A stretch of 64,000 bases of DNA from Xylogone sp. PMI_703 (Eukaryota; Ascomycota; Leotiomycetes). The position numbers and the translations under genes are program-made. The notes below the pieces were generated by a model that made no database searches, was not told where the DNA came from, and was given only the letters and a program-made list of their open reading frames with translations. Of this stretch, positions 31,759-42,801 are shown piece after piece; the first letter of the stretch is position 1; each line of letters opens with the position of its first letter. The DNA lies in NCBI GenBank assembly GCA_021399445.1, contig JAJTUQ010000004.1:4836001-4900000 (forward strand). The letters are read 5' to 3'.

Positions 31759-32607
31759 ATGGTTGCCAAACTCGCCAGCCTCTGCCTGCTGTTATCAACA
31801 GCATGGGCCTCTATTCCGCAAATGGACGGCTACCATGTCGTCTGGTCTGATGACTTCAATGGCGCTCAAGGAACTCAAGTAGACCATTCCAACTGGAATC
31901 AGATCGCAAAATCAGACAATCCTAATGGCGAGATTGAGACATATACCTCAGGCTCAGCAAATGCACACCTGTCCGGAGATGGCCAGCTATACATCATACC
32001 TAAGAAATCCTCATCTGGCTGGACCTCGGCACGCCTTGAAAGTGTGGGAGCATGGGCCTGCAGCGCAACCCATGCCGTGGTATTCCAAGCTGAATTATGG
32101 GTGCCTAATTTCACTGGAAGTCCAGCGAAGTTCGCTGGGTTATGGCCGGCATTCTGGGCAAAGGGGAACACTTTCCGAACTGAAAATATAGGATGGCCAG
32201 CGTGCGGCGAGTGGGATATTTTCGAGGTTACAGACAAGCTAGGAGATCAGAATCAAGGGACACTACATTACCAAGACGCCAATGGCCAGCACAACGGCGC
32301 TTTCAATGGCCGCGTGACATATGCGGGTGGCCAGTATCATACTTGGGCATTCAAAGTGGACCGGCGTAATAACGACTGGACACAGCAGAAGTTGACTTGG
32401 TATTTGGATGGCAAAGAGTTCTATCATGTTACAGGAGCCATGATCGGCACTACCGAACAGTGGCATGAATTGGCATGGTCTCCATTCTATATTATTCTTA
32501 ATGTTGCTATTGGTGGAGGCTATCCCGGCAACCCAACAAGCAGTACTGTCGATGGCTATGATGCCTCTATGAGAGTGAGATACGTTGCTGTGTATGAGTC
32601 GAACTGA
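31759..32607 (+). CDS. Secreted GH16-family glycoside hydrolase
   Basis: A complete 282-residue, intronless enzyme. The first 17 residues (MVAKLASLCLLLSTAWA) form a signal peptide. The mature part is a GH16 beta-jelly-roll: WSDDFNG near the start, SARLESVGAW, the PAFWAKG segment, and the catalytic ExDxxE signature GEWDIFEVTD, in which the two glutamates act as nucleophile and acid/base. LTWYLDGKEFYHV and FYIILNVAIGG complete the fold. GH16 enzymes of this type cleave beta-1,3 or mixed beta-1,3/1,4-glucans, in plant or fungal walls; the exact substrate is not decided by sequence. No GPI-attachment tail or carbohydrate-binding module is visible, so it should be secreted free. Confidence 0.92.
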   Translation: MVAKLASLCLLLSTAWASIPQMDGYHVVWSDDFNGAQGTQVDHSNWNQIAKSDNPNGEIETYTSGSANAHLSGDGQLYIIPKKSSSGWTSARLESVGAWACSATHAVVFQAELWVPNFTGSPAKFAGLWPAFWAKGNTFRTENIGWPACGEWDIFEVTDKLGDQNQGTLHYQDANGQHNGAFNGRVTYAGGQYHTWAFKVDRRNNDWTQQKLTWYLDGKEFYHVTGAMIGTTEQWHELAWSPFYIILNVAIGGGYPGNPTSSTVDGYDASMRVRYVAVYESN

Positions 32608-33060
32608 TTCTTGTAAGAAGAGAGGATATACAGTTTGATAGGGTTTGGATCTACTTATCTATATATAAATTCAAGACTGGAGATATATTTATAACGTCCA
32701 CTTATCTTGTTTAGAACGAATCGAACACAAACACGTTTATCCTATGGTTGCGTAATTATCCAGAGGCCTTTAACTCTAATGTCAGAATTTATTTGATTTG
32801 ATCTAGTAGTTATGTATAGATTACCCCTCTCAATAGATTTGGCCATTCCAATTTGAGACTTGACATGCTTAGTTTTGTAAATAATATATCCCCCCAGAAA
32901 TTGCGTCGCATAGACCACAGAGCTCGATAAATGAGGGTAGTCCGATGTGCCCAAGACAGTGGAGTTCGCTGTCCTAAAAGCAGGCGAGACTTTGGAAATT
33001 CCAGTCCCTGATGTAGAAACGTATTCTGAATCTGTAAACTCTCTTTATAAAGATGAAATG
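32608..33060. other. Intergenic between convergent genes
   Basis: About 450 AT-rich bases between the GH16 stop and the end of the NLR-like pseudogene. No feature was recognised. Confidence 0.5.
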
Positions 33061-34891
33061 TTATGACGAGATCCGTGGGATATAATCAGGTACAAAGTGT
33101 AACCGAAGCCTGATTGCCCCGGACTTTAGATCAAGAATTAATGAAACCTCTAGAGGTGTAAAGAGTTCAAGAGCCTTAATGTCGATGGTGGAACCCCCAA
33201 GGTAAGATGGATCGCTGGTAAAATTCGAACTGAATACTTTGCACTGGAATTTGCTCGCCGTCCGCGACGTAATATTCAAATCGAAGGCTTCATTCCAAGC
33301 GGGGTGCAGTGTTTTCTTTTGTACCCCAGTCTTATAGACTGTCTCGTCATTCAGCTCGAACACGCAGAAAGGATCGCTATATCCATTACGATTGGCAGGC
33401 GACAAGTCTATGGCATCAAGCACGTAGACGTGGAGTTTACCCATATTGTTGATGCTTTCACTAGGATCCAGGAGCATATTTATAGGAATATAGTCCATGC
33501 TGATCTTGATGGTGCCAACTAGTCCGTGCTTATCCTCGAGCTTCATATTTGTGGGATTATTCTATTGAAAATCAGTATTTAGTACGGAAGGAGGGCTAGG
33601 GGAGAATTGCCAGGCAGCTTTTGAGAATATCGACTGTATTTCCGGTGAATTTTGCAACAATTCCCTTCTTCGGATCAGGTTTGGTAGTTGACTCTCTCAA
33701 CTGGAGTGTTAGCTGTGAAAACGGGAGCTCACGAATGAAGATGAACCTTATATCATATAATTCCTTTTCTTGAACGGGAGTGATAGAGGAAACGTAGGAT
33801 GGTAATGCCATCTCGTCTACAAATATCTGTAATTGAACTCTGGTACGGCTTAACTCGTAACCAAGAAATCTTAACATAATTAAGCCTGATTCGTATTCGA
33901 ACAACTTCTCGGCTGGCATATAAAGCTTCTGCGGGGGCCAGTTCATTCGAGAATTCATTTGGAGCCGTGTGGTGACTGTAACCAGTCCAATGTTTAAACA
34001 ACGAAAGAACGAAATGTCGCTATGAGAAACGACCTTGCCGAGCCCATTTTTTGACATAGTTAGTTGCTGATTTGCACTAAAAGCGGGAGGCATGCTATTT
34101 TGCGCTTGGTTCATCAACTCTGATGCTGAGAACTCGATTAATCCAACACTCCAATCCCTCGGTATACTTACTTGATCGATAATTTCAATAATAAATTTCT
34201 CTGAGATATCTCGCACCGGAATATACAAAATTTCATGCCAATCTGGATGAGGTCCGCCCTGTGTCGCTGCTGTTCGTGTCCCCCCTACCCTTGAAAGAAG
34301 AGTGTGTGTATGGAGGCTTGTTTTTCTGTTAATCCGCAAAGATGGAAAGTCCCGTTCAAACTTGACATAGATTCTCACAATGTCAATAGGTGTTAGGAAC
34401 CTCTCTATTACATTGATCACGTCGAGGTATCCGCCTCTGAGTGCTGCTTGTAAGCCGAACGTGAGTGCTGGTATACTGCTGTCAGGCTTTGCTGCAAGAA
34501 GGCGTTCAACTACCGTTAAATGTCCGCCTGCCACAGCAGCCTCAAGAGCTGCGCGGCCACCAAGCTTTCCTCGTGGGGCATTGATGTCGGCATTCGCTGC
34601 TAGGAGCCTTTCGACTAGTTCCAAATGCCCACCTTCTGCTGCAGCTTGTAGAGCGGTACGACCATTTGACCTCGCTGGCGAGGCATTGACATCCGCGTTA
34701 GCTCTAATAAGCAGCTCCACTATCTCTAAGTGCCCCCCTTTTGCAGCCGCTTGCAGAGCGGTACAGCTACGAGATCTCCTTGAGAAAATGTCAACGACAG
34801 CGTTGACATCGGCACCCGCATTGAGGAGCCTTCCTACTACCTTTAAGTGCCCGCATCTCGCCCCCTCATGCAAAGATATATTGATATCAGA
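33061..34891 (-). pseudogene. Ankyrin repeats and tricalbin-like C2 tail of the NLR-like gene
   Basis: In frame after the TAG, the sequence gives four to five ankyrin repeats (for example ALQAAAKGGHLEIVELLI and ALQAAAEGGHLELVERLL). The same frame then passes without a break into C2-like sequence (DIVRIYVKFERDFPS, then GGPHPDWHEILYIPV) and a tricalbin-like stretch (FIRELPFSQLTLQLRE, FTGNTVDILKSCL). A 49-nt intron with GC donor (GCAATT), TACTAA branch and TTTCAATAG acceptor joins SCL in frame to an exon ending at 33061. That exon has MKLEDKHGLVG, DPSESINNMG and a typical C2 domain (LDAIDLSPANRNGYSDPF and KKTLHPAWNEAF). Tricalbins tether ER to plasma membrane through such Ca2+/lipid-binding C2 domains. 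The ankyrin-to-C2 fusion lies in one uninterrupted frame, so it is real and not a gene-model artefact. Confidence 0.75.
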
Positions 34892-36790
34892 CTACCCAAT
34901 GTTCTCTGAATCGAGAATGAAATCAACAAGCTCGGGATTACCCTTTCTGGAAGCTTTGATTAAAAGATCACTGGGATCCAGAGATTTCTCGCCGCTATGT
35001 TCATGGTCTCGTAGCCAGATTATCAGGGCGAAATGGCTTTCATCTAGAATATATTGAACCATAGATTCTTTATCATATTGACCATTGCTTAGCTTCCACG
35101 GATTTATAGTGAAAGGATGGTCGGCGAGGACTAGTTGCGCCCAAAGAGACCAAGTAGGGGTGTTCTCCTGCCGGAATCCAGCTGTATGTGATAACCAGAA
35201 GTTCCTAGCATAAGCTAAGAATGGATATTGCACCCATCTCTTTTCTTGTGAGGTACTACTGTCTTGGGTTGACTGCTGGTGAAGACGCTCCAAAACATTA
35301 AATTTAGCATTACCGGGATTCTTTGTGGCTATTCTTGCAAGTCTCAGGCCATACTCTGCAATGCGACCTTTACTCTTTCCGGCTATTTTTGCAAGCAAAC
35401 CTTTCGGCTCAAAAGTCTCTGGCGTTTTTGGCTTTGGGATAACCTGCTGTTGGAAATCGCTAAAATTCAGATAGGTGACGCAGATTTCTCCAGCCATATG
35501 ATCAATCTTGGCAGGTTCGAGAAAGAAGGGTCTGGAGACGGCGCTGTAGCGCTCAGAAAGTAGAAATACTTTCACAGTATGATGTGCAAACTGCACGATG
35601 AGATCATCTTCGTCCACCACAAGGAGACTGCCACAATAGGAGATTAAACGATTGATATCACTTGCGAGGCGATCTTTCCGCAGAAATATGTCTCCAAGTT
35701 CAGTTGCAAGGGCTTCTCGGAGTTCATCAAGCTGCAGAGGGCGCCTCGCTATCGCAACCCAGCAAAATATCCTGTTGGCAATCTCGTCATTATCTTCATT
35801 TATAATTCGCATCAGTACACGTTCATAAGTCTCAGGCAGGTCTTTGGGCAGAATTTTGAGACTATGCCGTATTTCAGCGTCGCTATGCTTACGGCACAAA
35901 TCTTCAAGCTGTAAAGTGACCCACAGAAACCTGGAATGGGTCAGAAATACTTCTCCTTGCTTGTAGTATACTTACATGCCGTTAGCTCCTTTCATCAAAG
36001 CATCCCGAATATCTTGCACAAGCTGGCCACTGCCAACGCTAAGGTCACCATTCTCTATCTTCTCCGCTATAGCTCCATTCACATACATCGGGATATCAGT
36101 TCGAGCTTCAGCACAATCCATGGCTATTGGTTGATAGCTACGGAAAATACGAGTAATATCTCTAACCATGTCATCCCTACTCGAAAAGAAAAGTTTCACT
36201 ATCGATTGAGAAGATGACGTTAAGCGATGGAGCATTTTCAAAATAAGAATACCATCGACTCGGACACACTCGTCAATTCCGTCTATCACAAATATTGATA
36301 TTCTGGAGGTAGCAACTGCGCTTTTTAGGAGGGGCTCAAGATCTTCTGCATCTGGCGAAGTGCCCCGAAACAAAATTTTCAATTTATCCTCCACTGCTTT
36401 CGATAAAGTATCTACAGATAAACATTGTCGAATTAGGCTTCCAAGAATTGTTCGTGCGGTAAGTGAGCTTGCGTTGTCGTGTTCACAAATGAAGTACGCC
36501 AGGTTATCTTTGTTTTCTCGAGGTTTGCAGATAAGATCATTTATTGCAGCCGCACTAGTAGCTTAAATCAGCAATGAAACCTATATTAAAGAGTATGATG
36601 AGAACTAACGTGACAACGGATTTACCAGATCCGACTACGAATAGTGTTAGTGCGGAGAGAGGGGAGATTAATAGGCAATATCTCACTGATCCCTGATAGT
36701 CCCAACACACTTGAAGCAGTATCTTCAAACCATATCTTAAATACCGAATGAGAGCTAAGCCACGAACCCGTGGTGCCGTATCATTTTTTA
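34892..36790 (-). pseudogene. NACHT NTPase part of the NLR-like gene
   Basis: After an in-frame TGA near 36783, the frame reads YGTTGSWLSSHSVFKIWF and VLGLSGI. An intron (about 36677-36627) then builds the P-loop (I-GSGKSVV). A second intron (to about 36560) leads to NDLICKPRENKDNLAYF, HDNASSLTARTILGS and the Walker B IFVIDGIDEC. The exon 36394-35972 joins at an intron near 35977-35933 to FLWVTLQLEDLC, then SLKILPKDLPETYERVL and the winged-helix-like region. The reading frame ends at a TAG (34892-34894) although the same frame continues into ankyrin repeats 18 bases later. This part shows no other damage. Confidence 0.75.
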
Positions 36791-37053
36791 CGAATTCGTT
36801 TGAGGGGACAGATATAATCGTGTGTAGACAGCTTATTTAGTAGATTTTCTCTTTCGGCTTCTGCACGGATAATTAGGAACGCCTCATAGTAGTTGAAGAG
36901 GGGGTCCCTTGCTTAACTGGAGCAGATCCATCTGTGATCTTCTGTTTTGTGAGTCTTTAATAATTTTCTTGACATCTCCTGACATATCTACAACTGCGTT
37001 CTGCACTTCTGTCACAATAGCAACTAATCAGAATTTCGATAATAAGATGGATC

Positions 37054-38060
37054 TTATAACGCTCTAGACGGACCAGAGAGAACATCACCGATTTTCCTTT
37101 CGGCTTCAACCTTATTGGGAGGTATTCGACGAAGAAGATCTTTCGCATATGCTGCCGCTGCCATTGCTGCGTACCCTTGCCATTCCTTGTTTTTATGTGA
37201 ATCCGCATAATCACATATACCGCGAATAATTAGACAAGGAAACTGGTTCATTAATCCTGCTGCTTCCATTTCGAAACACATAACTCCTTTTTCGGCTGCT
37301 AATTTATCTCGAAGTAGAGCATCTCATTAACTGATTGGCTGAAGCAATCAGGCCGTAATGTACTGCTGGGTTGTCTTCATCTTTAGTCCTCTCAGGTCGC
37401 CATATCATGTTTGACGGATTATGGCTACATACAACTGTGCAGCTTCTTTCATCGTTGGGAGGGTGGATAACCGTGCTTTTTATATAACAAGTCGTTGCTT
37501 GGAGCCGGTCGCTTGTATTTCTGTTGCAATCTTGGTTTTTTCTCAAGGATACTATTTATGGTTTCTTCAAGCAGATGACCTTCGCTCTCATATTGGGCCA
37601 TAAGCCCATTTATTGCCGTTCGTAAGACCGTTGGTGGCTGATTTAAGAATCCTGTATCTTGGAATTCCTGGCCTTGTATGGTTTTACCAAAATCGTATTG
37701 AAGTACTCCTCCCTTTCTATTCCCAGGAGCACTGACCACAATATCACCTAGATAGATATCTTGCTTTGTATTTGGTGCACCGCCGCCAATGCCCACCATC
37801 AACCCGATCCTGATATTAGGAAACCTGTACAGCATATCTTTTGCGACGCCCGTTACAGATGAGATCCCATACTCTCCGTAGGCTAGAACAGCAATTACAA
37901 CATTATGTTTCCCAATTTTGCCTAATGTATAATCGTTATTGTCACTGGGGGAAATATACTCGGGGCCTTCATGCCTTTCATCGAGAAACGCTTGTGCAGC
38001 AACGTATTCTGTACGGATAGCGCAAATCCAGCCAACTGTGTAGTTGTTTGGGTTGGACAT
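37054..38060 (-). pseudogene. PNP_UDP domain part of the NLR-like gene
   Basis: The 38060 ATG opens YTVGWICAIRTEYVAAQAFLD, the standard start of the nucleoside-phosphorylase-like domain found at the N-terminus of many fungal NLRs. RIGLMVGIGGGAP and DIYLGDIVVS follow. The frame breaks after LLYKKHGY (near 37478) and resumes one frame over with HPPNDERSC, PSNMIWRPERTKDEDNPA and VHYGLIASANQLM. It breaks again near 37324, where two bases are missing between ATG A and GATGCTCTA. The third frame gives [25 protein letters not shown] and [17 protein letters not shown]. Everything the domain needs is present once the two shifts are allowed for, so the decay looks recent. Confidence 0.8.
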
Positions 38061-39242
38061 AATCGCTCACAGAGTGTTATAGACACAGTTAAGGATACTA
38101 CTTGACTTTAAGAGGACTTCTTTCAGCCACGCGCGAGTGTATCTGGTGTGTCGTGCGATCGCCTTCTACAATAACCTCAGTGTACGTAATGTACACCTGT
38201 CAGAGGTTATTGCGCAATGGTTGGGTAAACACACATACAATTACTATGAGAGGGAGACTATGTAAATTTCGGCAAAGGGTGAGCTCCAATACCTATGGAG
38301 TAATATATAATTAGGCTAAATATGAGATGTTTATATCACGTGGGAATGCCTCCTTATTCCTAATTACATAAGCATATTCTGACAACTCCCTGTCACAAAA
38401 TGTTAGAAGATCAAGCTTTTCAAATTGATGATATTGAGGAGGATGGAGAGAGCCGGTCGTCGCCACATGCGCCGCGCTTTCCATGCGTACAGAGACGAGC
38501 AGCCTTTTACATAGGGCTTGTTCCTGGGATTTCTCCCTTTATATTCCATACACAATGCTGTAAGAGTACCTAAATGATCGCCTTTGCGGCGTCTATTACT
38601 AGTTAGCTTCTTTCGGAAGTGTTCCAATCAATATGCGACATGCTATTGTTAGGCCCTACATCAATGCTCTGTAATCCCGCTCTCATCAGCTAGGGTGATA
38701 TTGATCGGTGTACGACTCTACTGCGATGCTATACGATATACGATCCTACCGTATAACCTCACGGCAACCGGATTTGAGCTTACTGGATAAAGGGATAATG
38801 TAACTCTGGACCGTCCGTATTGCCAGCACCAGAAAGTTATTTACTCAGCAAGTATACTATATAGCGTAATAAATCGGGCTTTACGGTGACATTTCTCAAC
38901 TCTGGTTGTCTTTAGGATATACGGTATAGGAGTACAGAAACTCGAGAGGAGATAGGCACAGGACTAGATCCTTAGTGGCGGGAGGTGAAGTGGTGGCGCA
39001 AGGCACGGGAGGATGGGAGCTACGCCTCAATTCGTGGCTGTAGCTTGGAGTCGAGTCGACAAAATGCTAACCAGAAGAATCACTCCTTGATTAGTGACTT
39101 ATAGTATGGGTTAAGAGGGCATGCTTAACCGCCTGGTATTTATTTCAGATATTGGGTCTTGGGGTACTCAGAAAGTTCAGCCTCGTCTATCCATCAACAC
39201 CCTCCCTCGCTGCTCTCATCTAGTCTAGAAGTCGGCAAAAAC
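38061..39242. other. Intergenic, gene-poor
   Basis: About 1.2 kb. Short frames at 38102-38314 and 38403-38627 show no family resemblance. The left end is the promoter of the NLR-like gene, the right end that of the membrane protein. No element was recognised. Confidence 0.5.
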
Positions 39243-41049
39243 ATGAAAGCCTTTTATGCTTGGAAAACCGTATCGTGGTCAGACGGGTATCTCGTCATCC
39301 CTGGCCTCATTCTTGTCAATGCCATGGCAGTCACTCTTCTCTTGTTGCATGTCTGTGGATGGACAAGCTCTTTAGATGCCGCGGTCTGGGTAAACCACAA
39401 TCGAACGGCACTTGGTATTATTGTCCAGCTCATCTCTCACTTAATAGGCTTGGTGCTTTTTCAGACAATATGTATGACTGTCTCGTTGTTATGGATCGAT
39501 AAGATGATCCAGTAGAGCCGTCCTAACAAAGTCTCTCATTACAGGTAGTCTAATTAATTTACGAATGAGGATCAATCTGGCCCAGACGAGCATTCAGCTA
39601 CAAAATTTAAAACTGATCAATGCGATCTGCAATGTATGTATTGACTGGTCGCTTCCATTCTCGCGGCTGCTCATTCTGCTGTTTTATATAGGGTTGACCC
39701 TCTTGCCTTCGGCTCTGTGGGCTGGTGCTTTGACCCTAGTGTTGAGCACCTCTTCATCAATTACATCAATCTCTATTCCTTTCTATGGCAACTCGAATCT
39801 TCTAACCCCAGAGCTCGGCCTGGTGGGCAATAGTACATTCACACAGATAACCCGACTAGACACATTTACCTTCATGCCCGAAGTCAATCTACAGCGTTTT
39901 ATCCTCAACAACGCCCAGCAAGCACTTAACTCTTCCGGAGGTGTTAGTGCCCACCAGAAACTCGATAATACAAGGTTCTTCTATTCCACGAGGAGCTTTG
40001 GGGTGGGCTCTGCAGTCGGCTTAACAAACTTCTTTGCACAGCCAGTGATGTCTTACAGTTTCTCTGAGAATGGGCTGCGAGCGCAGGTCGAATGTCTGTA
40101 TAACCAATCAACACAGTACATCCTCGAGCCACTTACGATCCCGAAGAACTTGAGCTGGAGTCTGCATGTCTATAATGCAAAAGGGTACCTGCCTAATGGT
40201 GCGCAGCCTATTTACGCCGCTGCCGGTTTGGCTGATGACCAGGTCACTGCGATAGGCGCAGGAAGCAGCAATGACACACACTATGTTGCGTTTGCCACAA
40301 TGCCTTCTACCAGATATGCATCGCTATCCGACCTGCAATGCCAGGTGTTTTATGAGCCAATGCGTTTCGTAGTACGGGTCAACGTCACCGACAAAACAAT
40401 CAATGTGCAGCCAGTCACCGAGATTGTCAGTCTGCCCAACAATGCCTTGCTCGCTGCCGTGGCCACACACAAGATTACCAACCTGGGTTCGATGCTCAGT
40501 TCCACTCAATGGACCTCTGTCATCGGTGATACTATGACCCGAAATATTCAAACTGTCGAAGCCGTCCAAGGCAGAGGAAATGTATCTGCGCTGGTCGGAG
40601 TCTCAACCGCACTAGAGTCAATCATAGACAGCTTCCTTGAGGCGCTCTCTGCTGCCCAGTTGCAAATCCTACACAACTCAGAGGTCACCGCTGTGCAGAC
40701 GGAGTCAATGGCATTTGTCTTTGGAGAACCATCCTATCTGTATGCGGTGCTTGTGATTACGCTTATTATCACCCTGGCGTATCTTGGTGAGCTTGTCTTG
40801 ACAAGGAGATGGAAGGATGCGCCAGCTTTTGACTTGGTCGATATTGAGGATGTTATTGTAGCAGCATCAAATGGTGGCAACGCCCTAGCCAAAAAATCCA
40901 AGAAAATGACTGAGCAAGGCTCGATCGAAAGAATGGCGGTGACACTGCTTGACTGCCAACATTCACCAGCTTTAACGCTGGCTCCGGATACCTCGGACAG
41001 TAGCTGCGCATTGTACGAGATCTGCCATGACGAGAATCCAGAGACTTAA
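39243..41049 (+). CDS. Fungal multi-pass membrane protein of unknown function
   Basis: Two exons (39243-39511 and 39549-41049, short intron with CTAAC branch) encode about 590 residues. The N-terminal part has a hydrophobic helix (GYLVIPGLILVNAMAVTLLLL) and a second one (IIVQLISHLIGLVLFQTIC). A third follows after the splice (LLILLFYIGLTLLPSALWAGAL). About 350 residues with several N-x-S/T sites then suggest a lumenal or extracellular domain, before a last helix (LYAVLVITLIITLAYLGELVL) and a cytosolic tail. This layout matches an abundant, uncharacterised filamentous-fungal membrane family. The frame is open upstream of the first ATG to about 39150, so an extra 5' exon is possible. No enzymatic motif seen. 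Confidence 0.7.
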
Positions 41050-41358
41050 CCTAGGCTGTTATGAGTAATTGAGCAATCTCCGCAAATCCACCGTTGCTCG
41101 ATGTCAAGGAGAGGAAAAGATTGCACGTATAGAAACAGCCAATCAGAATTCTTGGGGTGTAATATACTAAATCTGAGCCAGCTGAAGACATAATTGCAGC
41201 AGGTTTTGCGCGCAGCAGGTCTGCGGTATTGCTTGTTTATAGCTTCTTTCTGGCAGAGATGATAGAAGTTCTCAACAGAGATCCCTTACTACAAGCATAT
41301 CCTCTCCAGTTGTTGCGCCCAATGGTCGTAATTTCTCGGGATATTTAATTTAAAACTG
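41050..41358. other. Short spacer between convergent genes
   Basis: About 310 bases holding the 3' ends of the membrane protein and the next regulator. Nothing else was recognised. Confidence 0.5.
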
Positions 41359-42801
41359 CTATTCAACTCCAGAATCTATTTTATTGGGTAGCTGCACTGT
41401 TCTCAGAATTTTCAATTCGGATGTCAACTCAACCCAACCACGTACCGGGGCCACTCTATCCAAGGACTCCAATAGGGTCCTAAAATGAGACTTACTTCCT
41501 CCACAATACCCTTTACCCCATCCTTCTACCCACCACAAACCATCAAGTCTATGTATTAGAGCACCAAAGCAGGCAAAGATAACTAAGGCCGACGGCTGTC
41601 GCTCCCGAAGTCGATCAACATAACCCTCTAGAACATAGTGGATCCAGAGGAATGGTCCACACCAGTATCTTGAGGACTCTGATGTGAGACATTGAGTCAT
41701 CCATACCACAGTCTGTCGGAGAAGGTCTACAGCAATGTTGTAGCATTCCGCATCTTCGGATTTACTAGTATCGGAGCTCCAGATTTCCTTCAGGCGTAGG
41801 ACTTGCATTCCAACTTCGCCATCTTGGGCATCAAGGTCAATGTCACTTGTGTCTTGGATAGAAAGGATTGCGCTCAAAGGACCTGCTTTCACGCAATTGA
41901 AGACAGGATGCAGTACTACCTTCACCCCACGAATCAAATTAATCCACTCAATGTCTAAGAAATATGCTTTCGGCTCTGCCCAGTCCCTATCACCCTTCCA
42001 CCGGCCATGTTTTCCGCAGGTGGCGAAGACGTAGATGGTATTGAGAGTGGCAGTCCCAAAAACGGCATCGCAGTTTTTGTTCGTGATGTCGCCAACAGCT
42101 TTCCGAAATCCCTGAATCGCACTGTTATAATGCTGCACGGCATCAACTATGTGATTATTCTTTTGTGATGGATAGAGGTATGCAGTATGTAATGAGGCGA
42201 TGCTTAATATAGCGTGCATAAGATGTTCATGACAAAATGCAATCTTTGGAAGCTCATCCCGCCACATATGATCCAACTCCGGCACTCCGAGTATACTCAC
42301 ACTGGTTGATGTTGACCAGTGATGTAGGAGAACGAGATCTTTCATCCTGAAGACTGTTTCTGAAGGCCAAGGATCGATTGCTTTCAAATAGGCTTCTACT
42401 GCCGGCGGTAAACTTGGTATAGACTTGTGGTGCAGAGTTGATCTCTGTCGAGATGTGGAGAGTTCATCAGCAGGCCCACTTGTATTTTTTACGGTCTTCT
42501 GTGAGTAGATACATTTGATATGATTATGTTTACAGCGTGAGCAAACAGGCTTTTCCTCGTTGCACTGCCTATTATTAGCTTTCCGCTTTGAGATAGCATA
42601 AGGAATCTCTAACAGGCCTTAACATAGGGAAAATGTTAAAGCCCATCTGACAAATATCACAAATAAGTGAATGATTACGGTGAACGTGCTGAAGGCCAAT
42701 ACATAGAGTTGCGTAAAAAGAATACGTACCTTGACCCGCCGCTGCTTACACTCTCTGCAACCATTCCGTGATTTGTGGTGCATTCGTCGCACGATACCCA
42801 T
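41359..42801 (-). CDS. Zn2Cys6 transcription factor
   Basis: A complete two-exon gene (42801-42730 and 42564-41359; GTACGT donor, GGCAG acceptor) encoding 425 residues. Exon 1 gives MGIVRRMHHKSRNGCRECKQRRVK and exon 2 completes the cluster with CNEEKPVCSRCKHNHIKC, with correct C-x2-C-x6-C spacing on both sides. The remaining 350 residues are the helical Fungal_trans_2-like region (HLMHAILSIASLHTAYLYP is the typical block). The layout is the same as for the regulator at 6551-8161, including the intron placed right before the third cysteine. Neighbouring genes give no clear target set. Confidence 0.88.

Larger units (their letters stand above)
33061..38060 (-). pseudogene. NLR-type receptor: PNP_UDP - NACHT - ankyrin - tricalbin-like C2, broken
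   Basis: Read on the minus strand, this is one gene with a nucleoside-phosphorylase-like N-terminal domain (38060-37060), a NACHT NTPase (about 36780-35990) with its following helical region (to about 34900), ankyrin repeats (about 34870-34390) and tricalbin-like sequence with C2 domains (about 34400-33061). Exons join through GT-AG introns and one probable GC-AG intron. It carries at least four lesions. There are frameshifts near 37478 and near 37324 inside the PNP domain. There is an in-frame TGA near 36783, just before the NACHT domain, and an in-frame TAG at 34892-34894 entering the ankyrins. Assembly error is an alternative for the frameshifts, less so for the stops. Fungal NLR-like proteins of this class are linked to non-self recognition and programmed cell death. 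A tricalbin-type tail is unusual. Confidence 0.8.

Noticed and set aside
34380..35057. 225-residue plus-strand frame with Ser/Ala-rich repeats
   Set aside because: It is the antisense of the ankyrin repeats; the repeated pattern comes from them.
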